DNA of 64,000 nucleotides from Pogonophryne albipinna (Eukaryota > Chordata > Actinopteri > Perciformes > Artedidraconidae): NCBI GenBank assembly GCA_028583405.1, contig CM053256.1:11854494-11918493 (forward strand). The letters run 5' to 3'. Below, piece by piece: positions 1 through 13,443 of the stretch. The notes beneath the pieces were generated by a model. It was not told the origin of the DNA, did no database searches, and was given only the letters and a program-made list of their open reading frames with translations. Both the position numbers and the translations under genes were made by a program. Position 1 is the first letter of the stretch, and the number at the start of each line of letters is the position of its first letter.

Positions 1-3000
1 GCATTCATAATTATTTTGAAGCTAAAGCTGATATGTTTCTGGTAACACTTTGTTAAGGAATTGTTTTGGTTTGTATTTAGTGGTGGTATTAGATTTCATT
101 TATTTGTATTTTACCTTTGTATTACACGGTCTTCCTCTCGTATGTGAATATGGACAGTAATACATCTAACATGGGTTTTAAAGTCTGTCAGAAAACAAAG
201 ATTTGATTTCACTTCCTCGTGTTGTAGGTATGATGGGCTGCCACTGTGGTGATGCTGCTGGAGCTGTCATGTCCAGGTGGATTTTACGACAAAGCTGCTC
301 CATCCACATGAAATCAACTTGTACTGCATGGAATAAAAATTGTGTTGCGTAACTTGTTTGGTCTGTAATGTTGATTAACACTCAGTAGTACTACCTTGCA
401 TTTCTTGTATCTCTAGTCTCAGTATGTTGAGCAACGTATTTCTTGTGTCATTTTCTGATGGAGTAATAGTGCTGTCTACTGGTGAACATGCATCTTAACA
501 TTTTCAAGCTCGGCATGTAGCTCATAACTCGAGTTGACTGTTGCTAATGTTATATTTTTAGGGAAAGTAAAATACAAATTAACTGTTAATTTCACACACC
601 ACGTGTTGCATTTGTTTAACTGGTTTCTTTCAAGCCAGATGAGATGTGGCTCCACCTTGCCTGAAAATAGATTAACAGTTTAATCCAATCAAGTGACCTG
701 GATACATCACGCAGCACAACTCTGGTTAACTCGGTCCAAGAGACTGGCGTTCTGTAACTATATGAAAGCTCTGGGTTTTCAAAGAACCTTCAGTGCAGCA
801 GAATTACCAGATTTGGTGAATTGGATATCTCTTGGTGCTGCATGCTGATGGGTGGTAGACATTCTGTTATTTGAAGCCAGATGAAGGGATGGTACCACAA
901 GGGCTATGGTAGAAATATACAATACAGTACACGTTCCTCATGGGGTAAGTGTTTCTTAAAAGTTTAATTCTTAAATATGTTGTTGGCTATGCAATTGTTG
1001 TAGGCACTGATATGATGCATGAAGATTTGCCAGTGAGAAAAAATGTAAATGCTTACACTAACAATATAGTAAAAGCTCTCTATATTATCATTTTGGTACA
1101 TATTCTATTCACAAATAGATATTTAAAGTTTAAATAGCTAGCCTAAATTTGTATTTATGGTTAACAAACAACTGAGGTGTCAACTCACAATATTGCAGAG
1201 AGTAAAGGCTAAAATCAACGCTCACATTTTGTTAGGGGTCGTTCCATGTGATAGGGAGAACAATATTGAATAAAGTTACACCTTTTGTCAACTACTGTTA
1301 TTTATACATAAGGTTTAGAGTAAATGTATGGGTGGGTTGAGCAGGATTTCAATGTACCAGATAACGGCATAGGATAGGATGTCATTAGCACATCACTGTC
1401 TGTGTGGACGGGGAACTGAGGGAAGGAGCGCAGGCTGGAAATGCACTAACGATTTACTATTGCGCAAGTAGTGTGCGAATTAAGAAACTGTAGAAGGGAA
1501 GCATGAAAGCGTGACTGGATGGTAATGGATAAATGAGGTAATGTATCATTCATTCATTTCAACAGACAATGAGTAACGTTGAGGGGTCTCACCATGGGAC
1601 CCTGTAGTGTCCCGGTTCTCAAGACCAGCTAACGTTAGCTAGCTATTCTGAGCCACATGATATTAGCTAACGTAACTATCTAATGACTGGTTAACTATAA
1701 CGCTAGAATCACTTCACATTGAAACATTTAACAGACAGTGTAGCAGTGGTAATTTTGCTCGTTTATGGTAGCATTATGTCAGTCTGAAAGAAACTTAACG
1801 TGCAACATGGAAAGGCTATTCAGTGTTTGCTAGCAACAATTAGCATTGCTAACTTGCATTCAGATGAGCTACAAACTAGTAATGGCTAGCCTCAACTTGG
1901 TACGGGACGGGCACTAGTGGAGGCACCACGTAGCTGCAGTTCAACATGGTGAAAATAACATCGCAATGTTGTTCGTTAACGCTAACATCGGTGTTTACCA
2001 GCGCTAATTAGCTACACATGGCTTGTTGTCGTTTTTGGCTAAGTTACCTCACATTGAAAGTGGTAAACGTTACACGTGCCCAGTGCGCATGTAGCTTGAC
2101 AGCAAATCACTGCAGCGAACACGCTTCTTGGAGGCTGCCTTTTTTGGTGTAAGTCCACTTTAAGTTACTACAGTCTTATTACATGACAGGAAAACAAACT
2201 TATATACCATTTATTAATGTATCTGCTACCTTACGTACAGAGCCTTCACGTCACTACACCCGGCTGCTCCTCCTGTGCGGTTTAAATGTCTACTCTCTAT
2301 AGCAACTCTACTGGCTCTCATTTATGAACATTGTGATGAAAATGCAATATACTTTTCGGGGCGTCTAAGCTCTCAGTTTTTAGAAATGTAAACACCCCAG
2401 TCTTGCTAATTTAGCTGTGTTGTAGTACTCCTTCCATTTCACCTATTTGTATGTAATGTGTTAACCTGCAGTTTGCCTTCCTACCCAGTAACACAGAGAG
2501 ACTAGCACATAGACAAATCTTACATTGAAGTTAAAGCCCCACTGGTGTTGGTTTTTTTAAGCTGATTGACATTGATATTTTGAACTTTTTATTTAGTTTA
2601 TTAATTTATTCAAAAATAGTTACAATACAGCTACAAGACATAATGACGATATGCGTAAAGGAACACCCTAATAAGCTAATAGAGGCTTGATAATAGGGAT
2701 CACTACACTAAGCAAGCAGAAAGTATTGAAGATATAGCTCTGTTAACACATTATCTAGATAAAAAAAGATATAATAATTGTATGTAAAAACATTAACAAC
2801 ATACAAAACACCTAACTAAAAACAACCAAATACTGTTAAGGTAGCTAGGACTTTACTTACCACAATGAGCAGCATTTGTCATTAAGGGTTTTTAGGTTTT
2901 CTTGGACAACTCGATGATACAAGAATAATATTTGTATGTTTATGATTTTCCTACTTTCCCTTTAGTCCAGAGGTACCAGATGAGTGTTTTGTAAGAAACC

Positions 3001-3588
3001 TGTGTCTGAGTGCTGCACTGATGATTTGAATATAGTTTATAGGTGAGTTTGTGCCCTTCTTGTCTTTTTTTGCTCTGGATTATCATTTGAGTTTTTGCTG
3101 TTTTTGTTGACATTTTGTACACTGTTGCAATCATGATGTTAATACAGTTTACTGTTGAGAGGTAATGGGGCCTATGCTCAAAAAGTTCATTCTTCTGTTT
3201 GTCCACCTACACACTTAGGCATTGGTAGTGCTGTTTTTGCCTCACTCTGTTTGGAGATCGTGTTTGAACAGATTCCCCGGGGGCCTCCCTGTGTGTGTGG
3301 CTGGCACAACCTTTAGCCAGAAGGACTAGAGACTCATCCTTTGTCATTCAATGGACCTCTTTTTCATTCCCTCAATTCACAAGAGCTCTCTGTGCTAACA
3401 AGTGCATGAAACAGGAAGACAAACACATGTTTTCTGTGTTATTGTGCCTCTCGTGCATTCATACTATCTACTTATGTTCTAACAGCTCGATGTTAGTCAT
3501 TTCAGCTTCATTTATTTCATGACATGGTTTGTAAAGTATGGTGATCTGAGCACACAGTATACTGACCTGAGTGCGCTTTTCTTTTTAG
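1..3588. other. 5' flank / first intron of pals2, no coding gene recognised
   Basis: I see no convincing coding exon here; the open frames are short and resemble no protein I know. Several GCTAAC/GTTAGC-type short repeats lie at about 1620-2030. A strong splice-donor-like GTAAGT at 2149-2154 follows a moderately GC-rich stretch (about 2090-2148), which could be an untranslated first exon of pals2 spliced to the exon starting at 3589. That is inference; only transcript data would settle it. Confidence 0.35.
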
Positions 3589-3652
3589 TTGTTCTGGGTT
3601 CTGTCAGCAGGCAGTTGAGAGTTTCACCGTCCTGAGCAGAGAATTATTAATC

Positions 3653-4517
3653 ATGACTGTGGCCAATGCACAGTCTGCCAAAGGTAAGAAGTCAAAGACA
3701 AAGTCCTAACTAATTGTTTGCACGGGAACTGTTGTATCCAAGATTTGACATTTTATTCAAATTTGCCCAGAGATAGTTGTGTGTTCTCTGAACTTTTACA
3801 TGTGTCCCTCTGTGTTTCACAATAACCACAACTCAATTTTTTTTACAGAAAGTACTCTCAAAACAGACAATGTTTTGGCTCACACAGTGACTGCACAGAC
3901 ATCCCTTTTTTTGTTTTACCTCGTATTCTCCTAAAGTAAAACAACACATTGCATGACTGTTTCTATTATAATGAAATAATAATTTCCGGGAAGTAAAGAA
4001 GGCAATTTTCCATTTTATCGAAGCATTATATTTGAAAAACTGTCTGTATTCGTCAGCAACGTGGGCTTCAGTTTTTTGCTGCGTACTGTCAGAGTTTACA
4101 ATGCAGTTCTGTTAGTAGAACAATTCCTTTGTGACTGCGTGCTTGTTTCTGCTGCAATGGAAATAAGGGATCTTCTCTCTGAATTAGCGCATTCATGACT
4201 GTCTACTTATTGTTCTGGCTCTTATTATAGCCGCATTGTTTTGTTTTACATTTGCATTTTTATTGGCTATGAGTTTTGTTTGTCTCTAACATTTCTGCCC
4301 GCATTCTTAAAGCTCATAAGCTCGAAAGTAGTAAAGAGTGCAGTTGAGATTCTGTCAGCTCAATCTTTGAAGTTTCTTTTTCTTCTCTTAGCAATGCAGC
4401 AGGTACTGGACAACCTGAAAGACCTGCCTTCGGGCTCAGGAGCCAAAGATATTGACCTAATTTTCCTCAGAGGCATCATGGAGAGCCCAATTGTCCGCTC
4501 CCTGGCAAAGGTAGAAC

Positions 4518-4601
<84 letters not shown>

Positions 4602-7600
4602 AGTTTTAATCTCATTAGCTGGTCACAAAGCTCTAGATATGAGAGCAGCAAATGTATCTGTTAGCCACAGGAAATTACATTACATTACATTACATTACAT
4701 TGCATTTAGCTGACGGTTTTATCCAAAGCGACTTACAATAAGTGCGTTCGACCAAAAAAATACAAACTTGAAGAAAACAGAATCATATAAGTACATCAGG
4801 TTTCATAGAGTAAAAACATTTCAAGTGCTACTCAACTGGCTTTAGGTAAGCCAGTCCTTTATTAGTATATAAGTGCTTTGTTAATAGTTCTATTGCTCGA
4901 AGTGGAGTCGAAAGAGATGAGTTTTCAGTCTGCGCCGGAAGGTGTGTAAGCTATCTGCTGTCCTGATGTCAATGGGGAGCTCATTCCACCATTTTGGAGC
5001 CAGGATAGCAAACCCACGTGTTTTTGCTGATGGGAACTTGGGTCCCCTTGGCAGCGAGGGTGCAGCGAGCCATTTGGTTGATGCAGAGCGGAGTGCACGT
5101 GCTGGGGTGTACGGTTTAACCATGTCCTGGATGTAGGAAGGGCCAGATCCATTCGCAGCATGGTACACAAGTACCATTGTCTTGAAGTGGATTCTAGCAG
5201 TTACCGGAAGCCAGTGGAGGGAGCGGAGGAGCGGCGTGGTGTGGGAGAATTTAGGAAGGTTGAAGACCAGACGAGCCGCTGCATTCTGGATGAGCTGCAG
5301 AGGTCGGATGGCACATGCAGGTAGACCAGCCAGGAGGGAGTTGCAGTAGTCTAGGCGTGAGATGACGAGAGCCTGGACCAGAACCTGCGTCGCTTTCTGG
5401 GTCAGCTGGGGACGTATCCTCCTGATGTTGTAAAGCGTGTATCTGCAGCAGCGGGTTGTAGCAGCTATGTTTGCAGTGAAGGACAGGTTGTTATCTAGGA
5501 TCACACCCAGATTCCTTGCAGTCTGAGTCGGGGAAACAACAGAGGTGCCGATGTTGATTGTTAGGTCAAGAGTGGGACAATCTTTTCCTGGAAGGAAAAG
5601 CAGTTCAGTCTTGTCAAGGTTGAGCTTGAGGTGATGAGCAGACATCCACTGAGAGATGTCAGCTAGACAAGCAGAGATGCGTGCGACGACCTGGGTCTGT
5701 GAGCGGGGAAAGGGCAGAATTAGTTGGGTGTCGTCAGCGTAGCAGTGGTATGAAAAACCATGCGGGCTAATGACAGATCCGAGCGAGTTTGTGTACAAGG
5801 AGAAGAAGAGGGGACCAAGAACAGAGCCCTGAGGGACCCCTGTAGTTAATTGACTAGGGTCGGACTCGGACCCTCTCCAAGTAACCCTGTAGGTGCGGTC
5901 TTTGAGGTATGAGGTGATGAGGGAAAGTGCAGAGCCTGAAACTCCCAAGTTCTTGGAGAGTGCGAAGGAGGATCTGATGGTTCACCTTGTCGAATGCAGC
6001 AGACAGGTCCAACAGGATGATGACAGAGGAGAGGGAGGCTGCTTTAGCCATGTGCAGTTCCTCAGAGACAGCAAGGAGGGCAGTTTCTGTGGAGTGACCT
6101 GCCTTGAAACCAGACTGGTGCGGATCCAGAAGGTTGTTCTGATGGAGATAACAGGAGAGTTGTTTAAAGACAGCGTGTTCAAGTGTTTTAGACAGGAACG
6201 GGAGGAGAGAGACAGGCCTGTAGTTTATAACATCAGACGGGTTGAGAGTGGGTTTCTTTAGGAGAGGGTTTACTCTTGCCTCCTTGAGACTGTTTGGAAA
6301 GTGACCAGAAGTTAGAGAAGTGTTGATGAAATTGGTGAGAAACGGTAGAATATCAGGAGCGATAGTCTGAAGGAGGTTTGAAGGGATAGGGTCCAGAGGA
6401 CAGGTGGTAGGGCGGGCAGAGGTAATGAGGGTAAGAACCTCACTTGGAGCGAGAGGGGAAAAGGAGGTCAGTGTGTGGGTGAAAGGAGGGTCTGGTTACC
6501 CAGTGGTGAGTAAAGGTGAGTCAGAAAAAGAAGAGCGAATATCATCAACCTTTTTTTCAAAGTGGTTAACAAAGTCGCTTGACAGAAGGGAGGAGGGGGA
6601 AGGGTCTTTGGGGGGGTCCAGGAGGGAGGAGAAGATGGAAAATAGTTTTTTCGGATTGGAATAGGAAGATTGGATCTTATCTTGAAAGAAAGTGCTTTTT
6701 GCCTGAGAGATGGAAGCAGAGAAAGAGGAGAGGAGAGCCTGATAGGTTAGGAGGTCGTCACGGTGTTTGGATTTCCACCGTTTCCGCTCTGCTGCCCGAA
6801 GGACGGTTCTATTAGCACGCAGTGCGTCATTTAGCCAGGGAGCAGGAGGGGACTGACGAGCCTGCCGAGATGTGAGAGGACAGAGAGAGTCCAGAGAGGA
6901 TGAGAGAGTAGAGAGGAGAGTTTCTGCAGCAGAGTTTGGAAGTAGGAGTTGGAACGAGTCAGAGGAAGGGAGGGCTGAGAGCACCGATGAGGCAAAGGTA
7001 GAGGGGGAGAGGGAACGAAGGTTACGGCGGACAGGTGCAGGATGAGAAGAGATTAGTTCATTATGTTTGGAAAGAGGTAGAGAGAATGAAATGAAGAAAT
7101 GATCGGATGTGTGGAGCGGGTTTACAGAGAGGTTAGAAGTAGAGCAGTTCCTTGAGAATATGAGATCAAGGACATTGCCAGCTTTATGAGTTGGTGGGGA
7201 TGGAGACAGTGAGAAAGCAACGGCGGTTAACAGAGATGTTAGTTCGTCTATCTTCCCTGTCTGGAGGTTGAAGTCTCCGAGAAGTACAGCAGGAGGGCCA
7301 GTTTCAGGGATGTGTGAGAGGAGATTATCTAATTCCTCCAAGATGTCCCCCAAGGCGCCTGGTGGACGGTAGAGAACAACAATGGTTAATTGTATAGGAT
7401 GGGTTACTGTGACGGCATGGAATTCAAAGGTGGAAGGAGTGAAGTTAGGTAGCTTGAAGAGGGAACAGCTCCATTTGGGAGAGAGCAGGAGACCAGTGCC
7501 ACCTCCTCTGCCAGTGGGTCTGGGTGTATGGGAGAAGGAATATGCTGTGGAGAGAGCTGCTGGAGTGGATGTGTTGGATGGAGTAATCCACGTCTCAGTG

Positions 7601-10600
7601 AGAGCAAGGAAATCCAGAGACTGCAGGGAAGCGTAGCCAGAGATGAAGTCAGCCTTAGGAACAGCTGACTGGCAGTTCCACAGGCCGCCTGAAACTAGAT
7701 GTTGGATGTCAGTGGAGCATGTGGGATAGACGAGAGCAGGCCGGTTATATCGATTACGAGATACACGGGGCCAGTGATAATTGCGAGAGGACACATGAAC
7801 AGGAATGGAGAAAATACACATGATTATAGCATGAGGGGCTAAACAACCAAATGAAATAAAACACCAGCGATACTTAGCTCAATCAAAGTAGGATTTGCCT
7901 CCTCTTTGCCACCCTCGTGACTCCAGCAGGACTCTATTGTCTTTGTCAGTCTTACTCCCACAGGACTCTATTGTCTTTGTCTGTCTGACGCTGAAGCTGA
8001 CGCTCCAGGAAAGTGCTACACAATTCTAGAAGTCACCAGTTGTTATCCTGTCAAAATCGAGTTGCACACTGGCAGGTCAGTGATCAGGATGAGATTTATA
8101 TACAGTTTCTGGGGGGGAAGGCCGCAGCTCAGAGCTGATGGGCCTCAATCGAGACTGGCTCTCTCCTGAGTTGCTATTGTATCTTTTCAGTGGCCCAATG
8201 GTTTTACGATTACATTAAACCCTAAGTTATAAAGTTATGAGTTTAACCCTTAATACAGTTACACCTACTCAATAAAGCTCTTAGTATTCTACAAATGTTT
8301 AAATCAAAGTTAACCCTAGCAGTCAGTTAGTTCAGTTTTAAGGTTTCAGTCAAATTACTTGTCCCAAGTTTCTGCCTGACAGATACTGTAGCGGTTTTGA
8401 GATTTAAAATCACAATTTCAGTCAGATCAACTACAGAGCATTTATACAGAGTACACACACTGAAACAGAGAAGTCTAAAAACAGAATGTTACTCACACAA
8501 TTCTAGAAGTCACCAGTTGTTATCCTGTCAAAATCGAGTTGCACACTCGAAATGAAGGTTAAATATAGATGCATATAGTATCATACTATACTATGACTTT
8601 GTTATGACATTTTCTATGACAGAATACAGATTTATTTGAATGACATACTGTGCTTTTGAGAAAATACTATACTATGACTTTCTAATCACAAACTATACTT
8701 GACTTTAGCTTAAGTTGACATAGAAATTTTCCTTTTTTAACAGGAGTTAAATCAATGATTCCACATAGCTAAAAGAGTTTGACAGCATGAAGAACAATTT
8801 GCTTGCATAACAGAAATAAATCTCCAATGCAGATTGAGGTCACATGGTCCATCTACCAAATCTATTAATAGATTCCCTTCTATAGGAAACCTGTCACTAA
8901 GGCAAGCTCTTGTCCTCATTTCTCAGAAATGGAGCATTGCTTTCTTTGGTTACCTAAGGTTGTAGGTTACCTGCTACATTGGGTGTATGGAGTTGTTGGT
9001 ATAATAACAGTGTCTGACCTCTTCAATCTGACATACAGTGTGTGTACACTAGTCAGCAACACTGGGGGTTGAGCGTCATTGTATTCACTGCTCCATGCTC
9101 TCAGCAGACAGCCGGATAAACTGGTCATTGTTTTGTTGTTGTGTTTGTGTTTATAGGCTCATGAGCGTCTTGAAGAAGTTAAGCTAAGAGCTGTGCGGGA
9201 TGATAATATCCAGCTGGTCACAGAGATCTTGGATTCCCTTCAGAACATGCCTGAAAAAGATGCTGCAGCTGCTGAGCTTCTGAAAATCCTGCAGGAGCCA
9301 AACTTTAAGGTATCTAAGACCTCATTCTTCTTGTACACAATTGGTGCCTGTGGTTAAATGGGAGATTTGTAGATTGAATGGTCTAGCTTGTGTGGGAATG
9401 GATGTCAGAGCCTGTCGCACCAACCATTGGTTAATATTCTTAAGTGGTGGCAGCTCTGCTCCCATGTCGTCCTTTATATTCTCAACCACTTACAAGCTGC
9501 GTCATGGGAGGGTGGGGGTGTATTTCCTTGGGCCAATAGCAGGCTGAGTTATGCGGGTAAAGACCGGGGAGACGAGTGTCACCTACTGTTTCAGTAAATA
9601 TTCACTGATGCAGTTTGTAGTCTCTGACCCATGCTAACTCTAGGATGTGGCTGCTAGGGTAAGAACAAGGTTGATTATCTTCTCTCAATATCAATTATGT
9701 ATCTGTCAATGCAGTCATAAAACGGTTGTCTTAACATGGAAAGTGATTTACCTCTTCACTGTTTCATGGTAATAAATCAAATGCATGTTGCATTGGCAGT
9801 CGTTTTTTGTAGCAGTTATTTCTGCGTTTGGCGGTGGGCACAGAAAGTAACCATACATATTTAATTCGGTGATTGTGAATAAGGTTTTCCTCTTAATTCT
9901 GTCTGTAATGTTTTTCCCCTGTTCCCCTTTTTTCTGCCACAGTCTTTGATAGAGGCTCATGACAAAGTTGCTGCAAAGTGTTATGAAATGCCCACCGCTG
10001 CGGTGAACAGCAATGCGTTGATGACGAGTTCACTCATGCCAGCTGATGCTGTCAGGATGATTGGCATTCAGAAGAAAGCTGGGGAACCACTGGTGAGTAA
10101 GCCAGGCATTTACATCAACCACAGCTCTGCAGAGGAGCTATGTGTTGAAAGTCTTACTCGTGTCCTCTTTTATTGACCATCTGTTAGAACAGGGTGACTC
10201 GGTTTTATAAAGTAACTCGACATGAGCTGCTTCTTTCACAGTGACCGGACAGACCATGCTATGAAACGGACCTCCAGCATGATTTATGATGTGCGGATGT
10301 ATGATGACTCTCTTGCAGGGGGTGACGTTCCGCGTGGAGCGGGGAGAGATGGTGATCGCACGGATCCTGCACGGCAGCTCGATTGACAGGCAGGGCATGC
10401 TGCACACTGGGGACATTATCCGCGAGGTGAACGGTCACGAGGTCGGTCGGGACCCCCATCAACTCCAGGAGCTGTTAGGGGTCTGCAGTGGGAGCATCAC
10501 TCTCAAGGTCCTGCCTAGCTACAGAAACACACCGGCCCCCCCACAGGTGGGTGAAGAAAAGGAGGCTTTTTTCCATCCAGGGTTTTATCTGTGGGAACTA

Positions 10601-13443
10601 AGAATCCTGGGAAATCTGAATTGAATTCCAGGTGTTTCGATTCAGGAGTTCTTTTAGAGAAGTCCTGAGATCAGTGTGGTACAGGATGCGTAAGTCAGGT
10701 GTGCGAGGCTATCAGGGGTCGTACTGTACCTTTTCAGGGATTGGAGGAGAGCTGCCTGACCTGGGTGATCTCAAAATGCCAGGCTTTTGAAAATTGAGCC
10801 CAGTAAGGGTCTATTAATAACACTCTTCACACTATCTGGGACACACACCACCCCATTCAATGGATCCCCACACCCCTGTTCTTACAGTAACAGGCACACA
10901 CAGCAGCTGACACCGAGGAGCAGCATGTAGGGTTATGTCAGACACTGACCTTTGTGCCGGGAGGATCCAATGATCTAATCCCACTGTTTGTGCACGTTGG
11001 TTTTCAGTTATGCTAAGTGTTTTCACTTGTAATTGGTCCTATGTAGTACAAATTCACTACAGTAATAGGCACGATGAATCTGTCAACGAGTTCACTTTGC
11101 TCATGCCATTGAGCATGGTTAAAACATTCCAACTCCTCAGACTGGTCACTTTTGTTCATCCCCCTTATTCAGCCTTCCGACTTTAAGCATTCATAGAAGA
11201 AGTAACAAAGTAGAAATGGACAACAGGTGAGAACATCTATTGAAAATAAAACCTGACACAGAGTCTTAAAAAAAAAGATTAAACATGTGCGGAGAACAGC
11301 TTTGTGTAAACACAAATAATGGCGGCAGTTAGGTAAAGAGAACTTGAAAGCTTGCAATATAACTGCCGAATCCAACATGAGGATTATAAAGGGGGGAGAA
11401 AAGGAAGTGGACATGCCCTCATGATTGTTATGATAACATTAGTTTAAATAAAGAGCTGCCAGACTGTTACTAATGGAGTTACTTAGGTGTAAAAATACAC
11501 TTTTTTTAAATCTACATTGTCCAGCCCAATGTGACAATATATTTAAAAAGTGATAGAAGGTATTGCTCGATCCTGTTGTGGATGCTCTCTTTACGATGTA
11601 ATAGTCTGATATCTTGTTCACAGATTTATCTGAAGCCCCACTTCAACTATAATCCGGCCACGGACAACTTGATCCCCTGTAAAGAGGCAGGCCTTGCCTT
11701 TTCCAAGGGAGACATCCTTCAGGTCGTCAACAAGGAGGACTCCAACTGGTGGCAGGTGAGTGGACACGTTTCGCTTCTGCACTGAAGGACAGTGCTGCTT
11801 TGACGAAAGCTGGACAGCTAGTTAGAAATGTGATTGAATTTCTAAAAGAAAAACCCTAGTTGCTTATTGAATGAATGCGGCATTATCTGAAATGATATCT
11901 GTGACATCCCTTTGTCTTTTGTCTATGTTCACGATATATGTAACCGTGTTCAAAATACACATAGGAATTGACTGTGGCTAAAGATATGAAGGCATTGTTT
12001 TTCTTTACTTTGTGAAATGTTTAAACTATCTTTAAACTACTTTTTATTCCCACATAGGCATGCAAAGTGGTTGGTGGTGCCACTGGTCTCATCCCTAGTC
12101 AGTTCTTAGAGGAGAAGAGGAAAGCTTTCGTAAGAAGAGACCTGGACACTTCTGGTTCAGGTCAGTTTATGTTCACACATGCTAACTCATTCACACCTTG
12201 CTCTCTGCTGCACTTTCTTGTTAAGTTGTGAAAGTCAGGAGACTCTGGCACCTCCAAGTGGCGATCTGATGCTTTTTTACATTTCTCCTAGGGATGCTCT
12301 GTGGAACTGCAAAGAAAAAGAAGAAGAAAATGATGTACCTCACGTCGAAGAATGCAGGTGTGCACTGCTATATTTAATTTTCATACATATAAGAGATTGT
12401 GTGAGAAGTTTAAACTTTTTTAACTGTAAGCACACATTACTGTATTCATCCAGCCTGTGAATTTCCTTGAACAGAATTTGACCGTTATGAGCTGCAGATC
12501 TACGAGGAAGTGGCCAAGATGCCGCCGTTTCAGAGGAAAACGCTTGTTCTGATCGGAGCCCAGGGAGTGGGGAGGCGCAGCCTGAAAAACAGACTTATTG
12601 TCCTGAACCCTCTGCGATATGGAACCACTGTACCCTGTGAGTGTGAGACGGACAGCTGAGGTGATTGAATATCTGCAGCAACATTTTCCTAACAGGGTAC
12701 ATGAAACACCTCTCGTCACCTATTTATCTAGCAGTCACATCACGGTGTCCGAGGGAAGAGGAGATGGACGGCCAGAACTACTGCTTTGTGATGCGGGAAC
12801 AGATGGAGAAGGACATCAAAGAGAGTCGTTACCTAGAGCATGGCGAGTACGATGCCAACCTTTATGGCACCAAGATCGACTCTATCCATGAAGTGGTGGA
12901 TGCAGGCCGTACCTGCATCCTGGACGTCAACCCTCAGGTGAGTCAAAGGCACAAACCTTCAACGCGTATTATTCTTCTCCCTTAAATCTTTGGTTGTGAC
13001 ATCATATCTTCTGCCCAGGCTTTGAAAGTTTTGAAGACTGCTGAGTTCATGCCGTTTGTGGTGTTTATCGCTGCTCCAGAACTGGACACACTAAGAGCTA
13101 TGCACAAAGCTGTGATAGATGCTGGACTTACAACCAAACTACTCACGGTACGTCTTCAGAGAATTTAAGATTATGAAATAGTTAAAATGAAGATTTTCGA
13201 GGTTCTAACTTATGAAATGGTTGTTGCTTCCACCATCCTAATGGGCAGTATCTCTCTCCATAACAGGAGAACGATTTGAAGAAGACTGTGGACGAGAGTG
13301 CCAGGATCCGTCGTGCGTACAGCCACTACTTTGACCTGACTATTGTCAATGACAATCTGGACAAGGCCTTTGACCAACTGCAGGAGGTGGTAGAGCGATT
13401 ATTCATAGAGCCGCAGTGGGTTCCAGTCAGCTGGGTCTACTGA
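3653..13443 (+). CDS. pals2: PALS2/MPP6, membrane-associated guanylate kinase scaffold, 12 coding exons
   Basis: MAGUK scaffold of the p55/MPP family, expected to organise polarity and adhesion complexes at the lateral membrane. Coding exons: 3653-3683, 4392-4510, 9157-9309, 9943-10092, 10319-10546, 11624-11755, 12058-12160, 12292-12357, 12475-12636, 12735-12937, 13019-13147, 13267-13443. All have AG/GT borders and compatible phases, giving 550 residues. Order: two L27 domains (about 12-120), PDZ (about 135-225, with the GVTF loop), SH3 (about 228-300), a KKKKKK hook, then a guanylate-kinase-like domain (about 345-545). The P-loop-like GAQGVGRRS (355-363) is the degenerate form of non-catalytic MAGUK kinases. 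The C-terminus [11 protein letters not shown] is typical of the family. The sequence is closer to PALS2 than to MPP2 as I recall them. The start at 3653 adds 11 residues before the Met-Gln-Gln that begins human PALS2; the 5'UTR part of that exon is 3589-3652. Which teleost paralogue (a or b) is not decidable here. Confidence 0.94.
4520..4598. repeat. (AC)n microsatellite in pals2 intron 2
   Basis: About 39 uninterrupted AC units begin ten bases after the exon 2 splice donor. It gives spurious His-Thr and Cys-Val open frames on the two strands. Length is probably polymorphic. Confidence 0.98.
4673..7990 (-). mobile_element. L2-clade non-LTR retrotransposon, near full length, in pals2 intron 2
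   Basis: The element reads on the minus strand, opposite to pals2. Its 3' end carries tandem TGTAA units (plus strand ACATT, 4675-4700), the tail type known from the eel L2 element UnaL2. Next to it is a core shared by many fish LINE/SINE tails (CATTTAGCTGACG at about 4703). The 5' boundary is uncertain: coding ends at 7821, and a 5'UTR-like stretch with a partial internal duplication (GGACTCTATTGTCTTTGTC at about 7929 and 7962) continues to about 7990. No clear target-site duplication was found. Confidence 0.85.
4890..7821 (-). pseudogene. L2-type endonuclease / reverse transcriptase ORF, two lesions
   Basis: The N-terminal part (7821 to 6496) is an apurinic-type endonuclease with [20 protein letters not shown] and SDHFFISF motifs. 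It is followed by reverse transcriptase with [28 protein letters not shown] and YADDTQLIL, and a C-terminal region ending at 4890. Two lesions are visible. A TAA stop ends the first open segment at about 6496, after which the same frame continues. A frameshift occurs near 5950, between the AAFD motif and the following alpha-helical segment. The catalytic motifs are otherwise intact, so the copy looks fairly young but not autonomous. RNase H is absent, as usual for L2. Confidence 0.88.
8018..8070 (+). repeat. 53-bp direct repeat, copy 1
   Basis: This 53-bp sequence, starting ACACAATTCTAGAAG, recurs without a mismatch at 8495-8547, 477 bp downstream in the same orientation. Both lie just beyond the 5' end of the L2-type element. 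The origin is unclear: it may be part of the LINE 5' region or the footprint of a separate insertion. Confidence 0.95.
8495..8547 (+). repeat. 53-bp direct repeat, copy 2
   Basis: Identical to 8018-8070. The 424 bp between the copies hold no recognised gene. Confidence 0.95.

Noticed and set aside
4241..4609. 122-codon frame ending in a long His-Thr run
   Set aside because: It reads through intron 1, exon 2 of pals2 in frame, and then the AC microsatellite. Only 4392-4510 is coding.
5893..7636. Plus-strand frames at 5893, 6404, 6579 and 7382
   Set aside because: They are antisense shadows of the L2-type endonuclease/RT frame.
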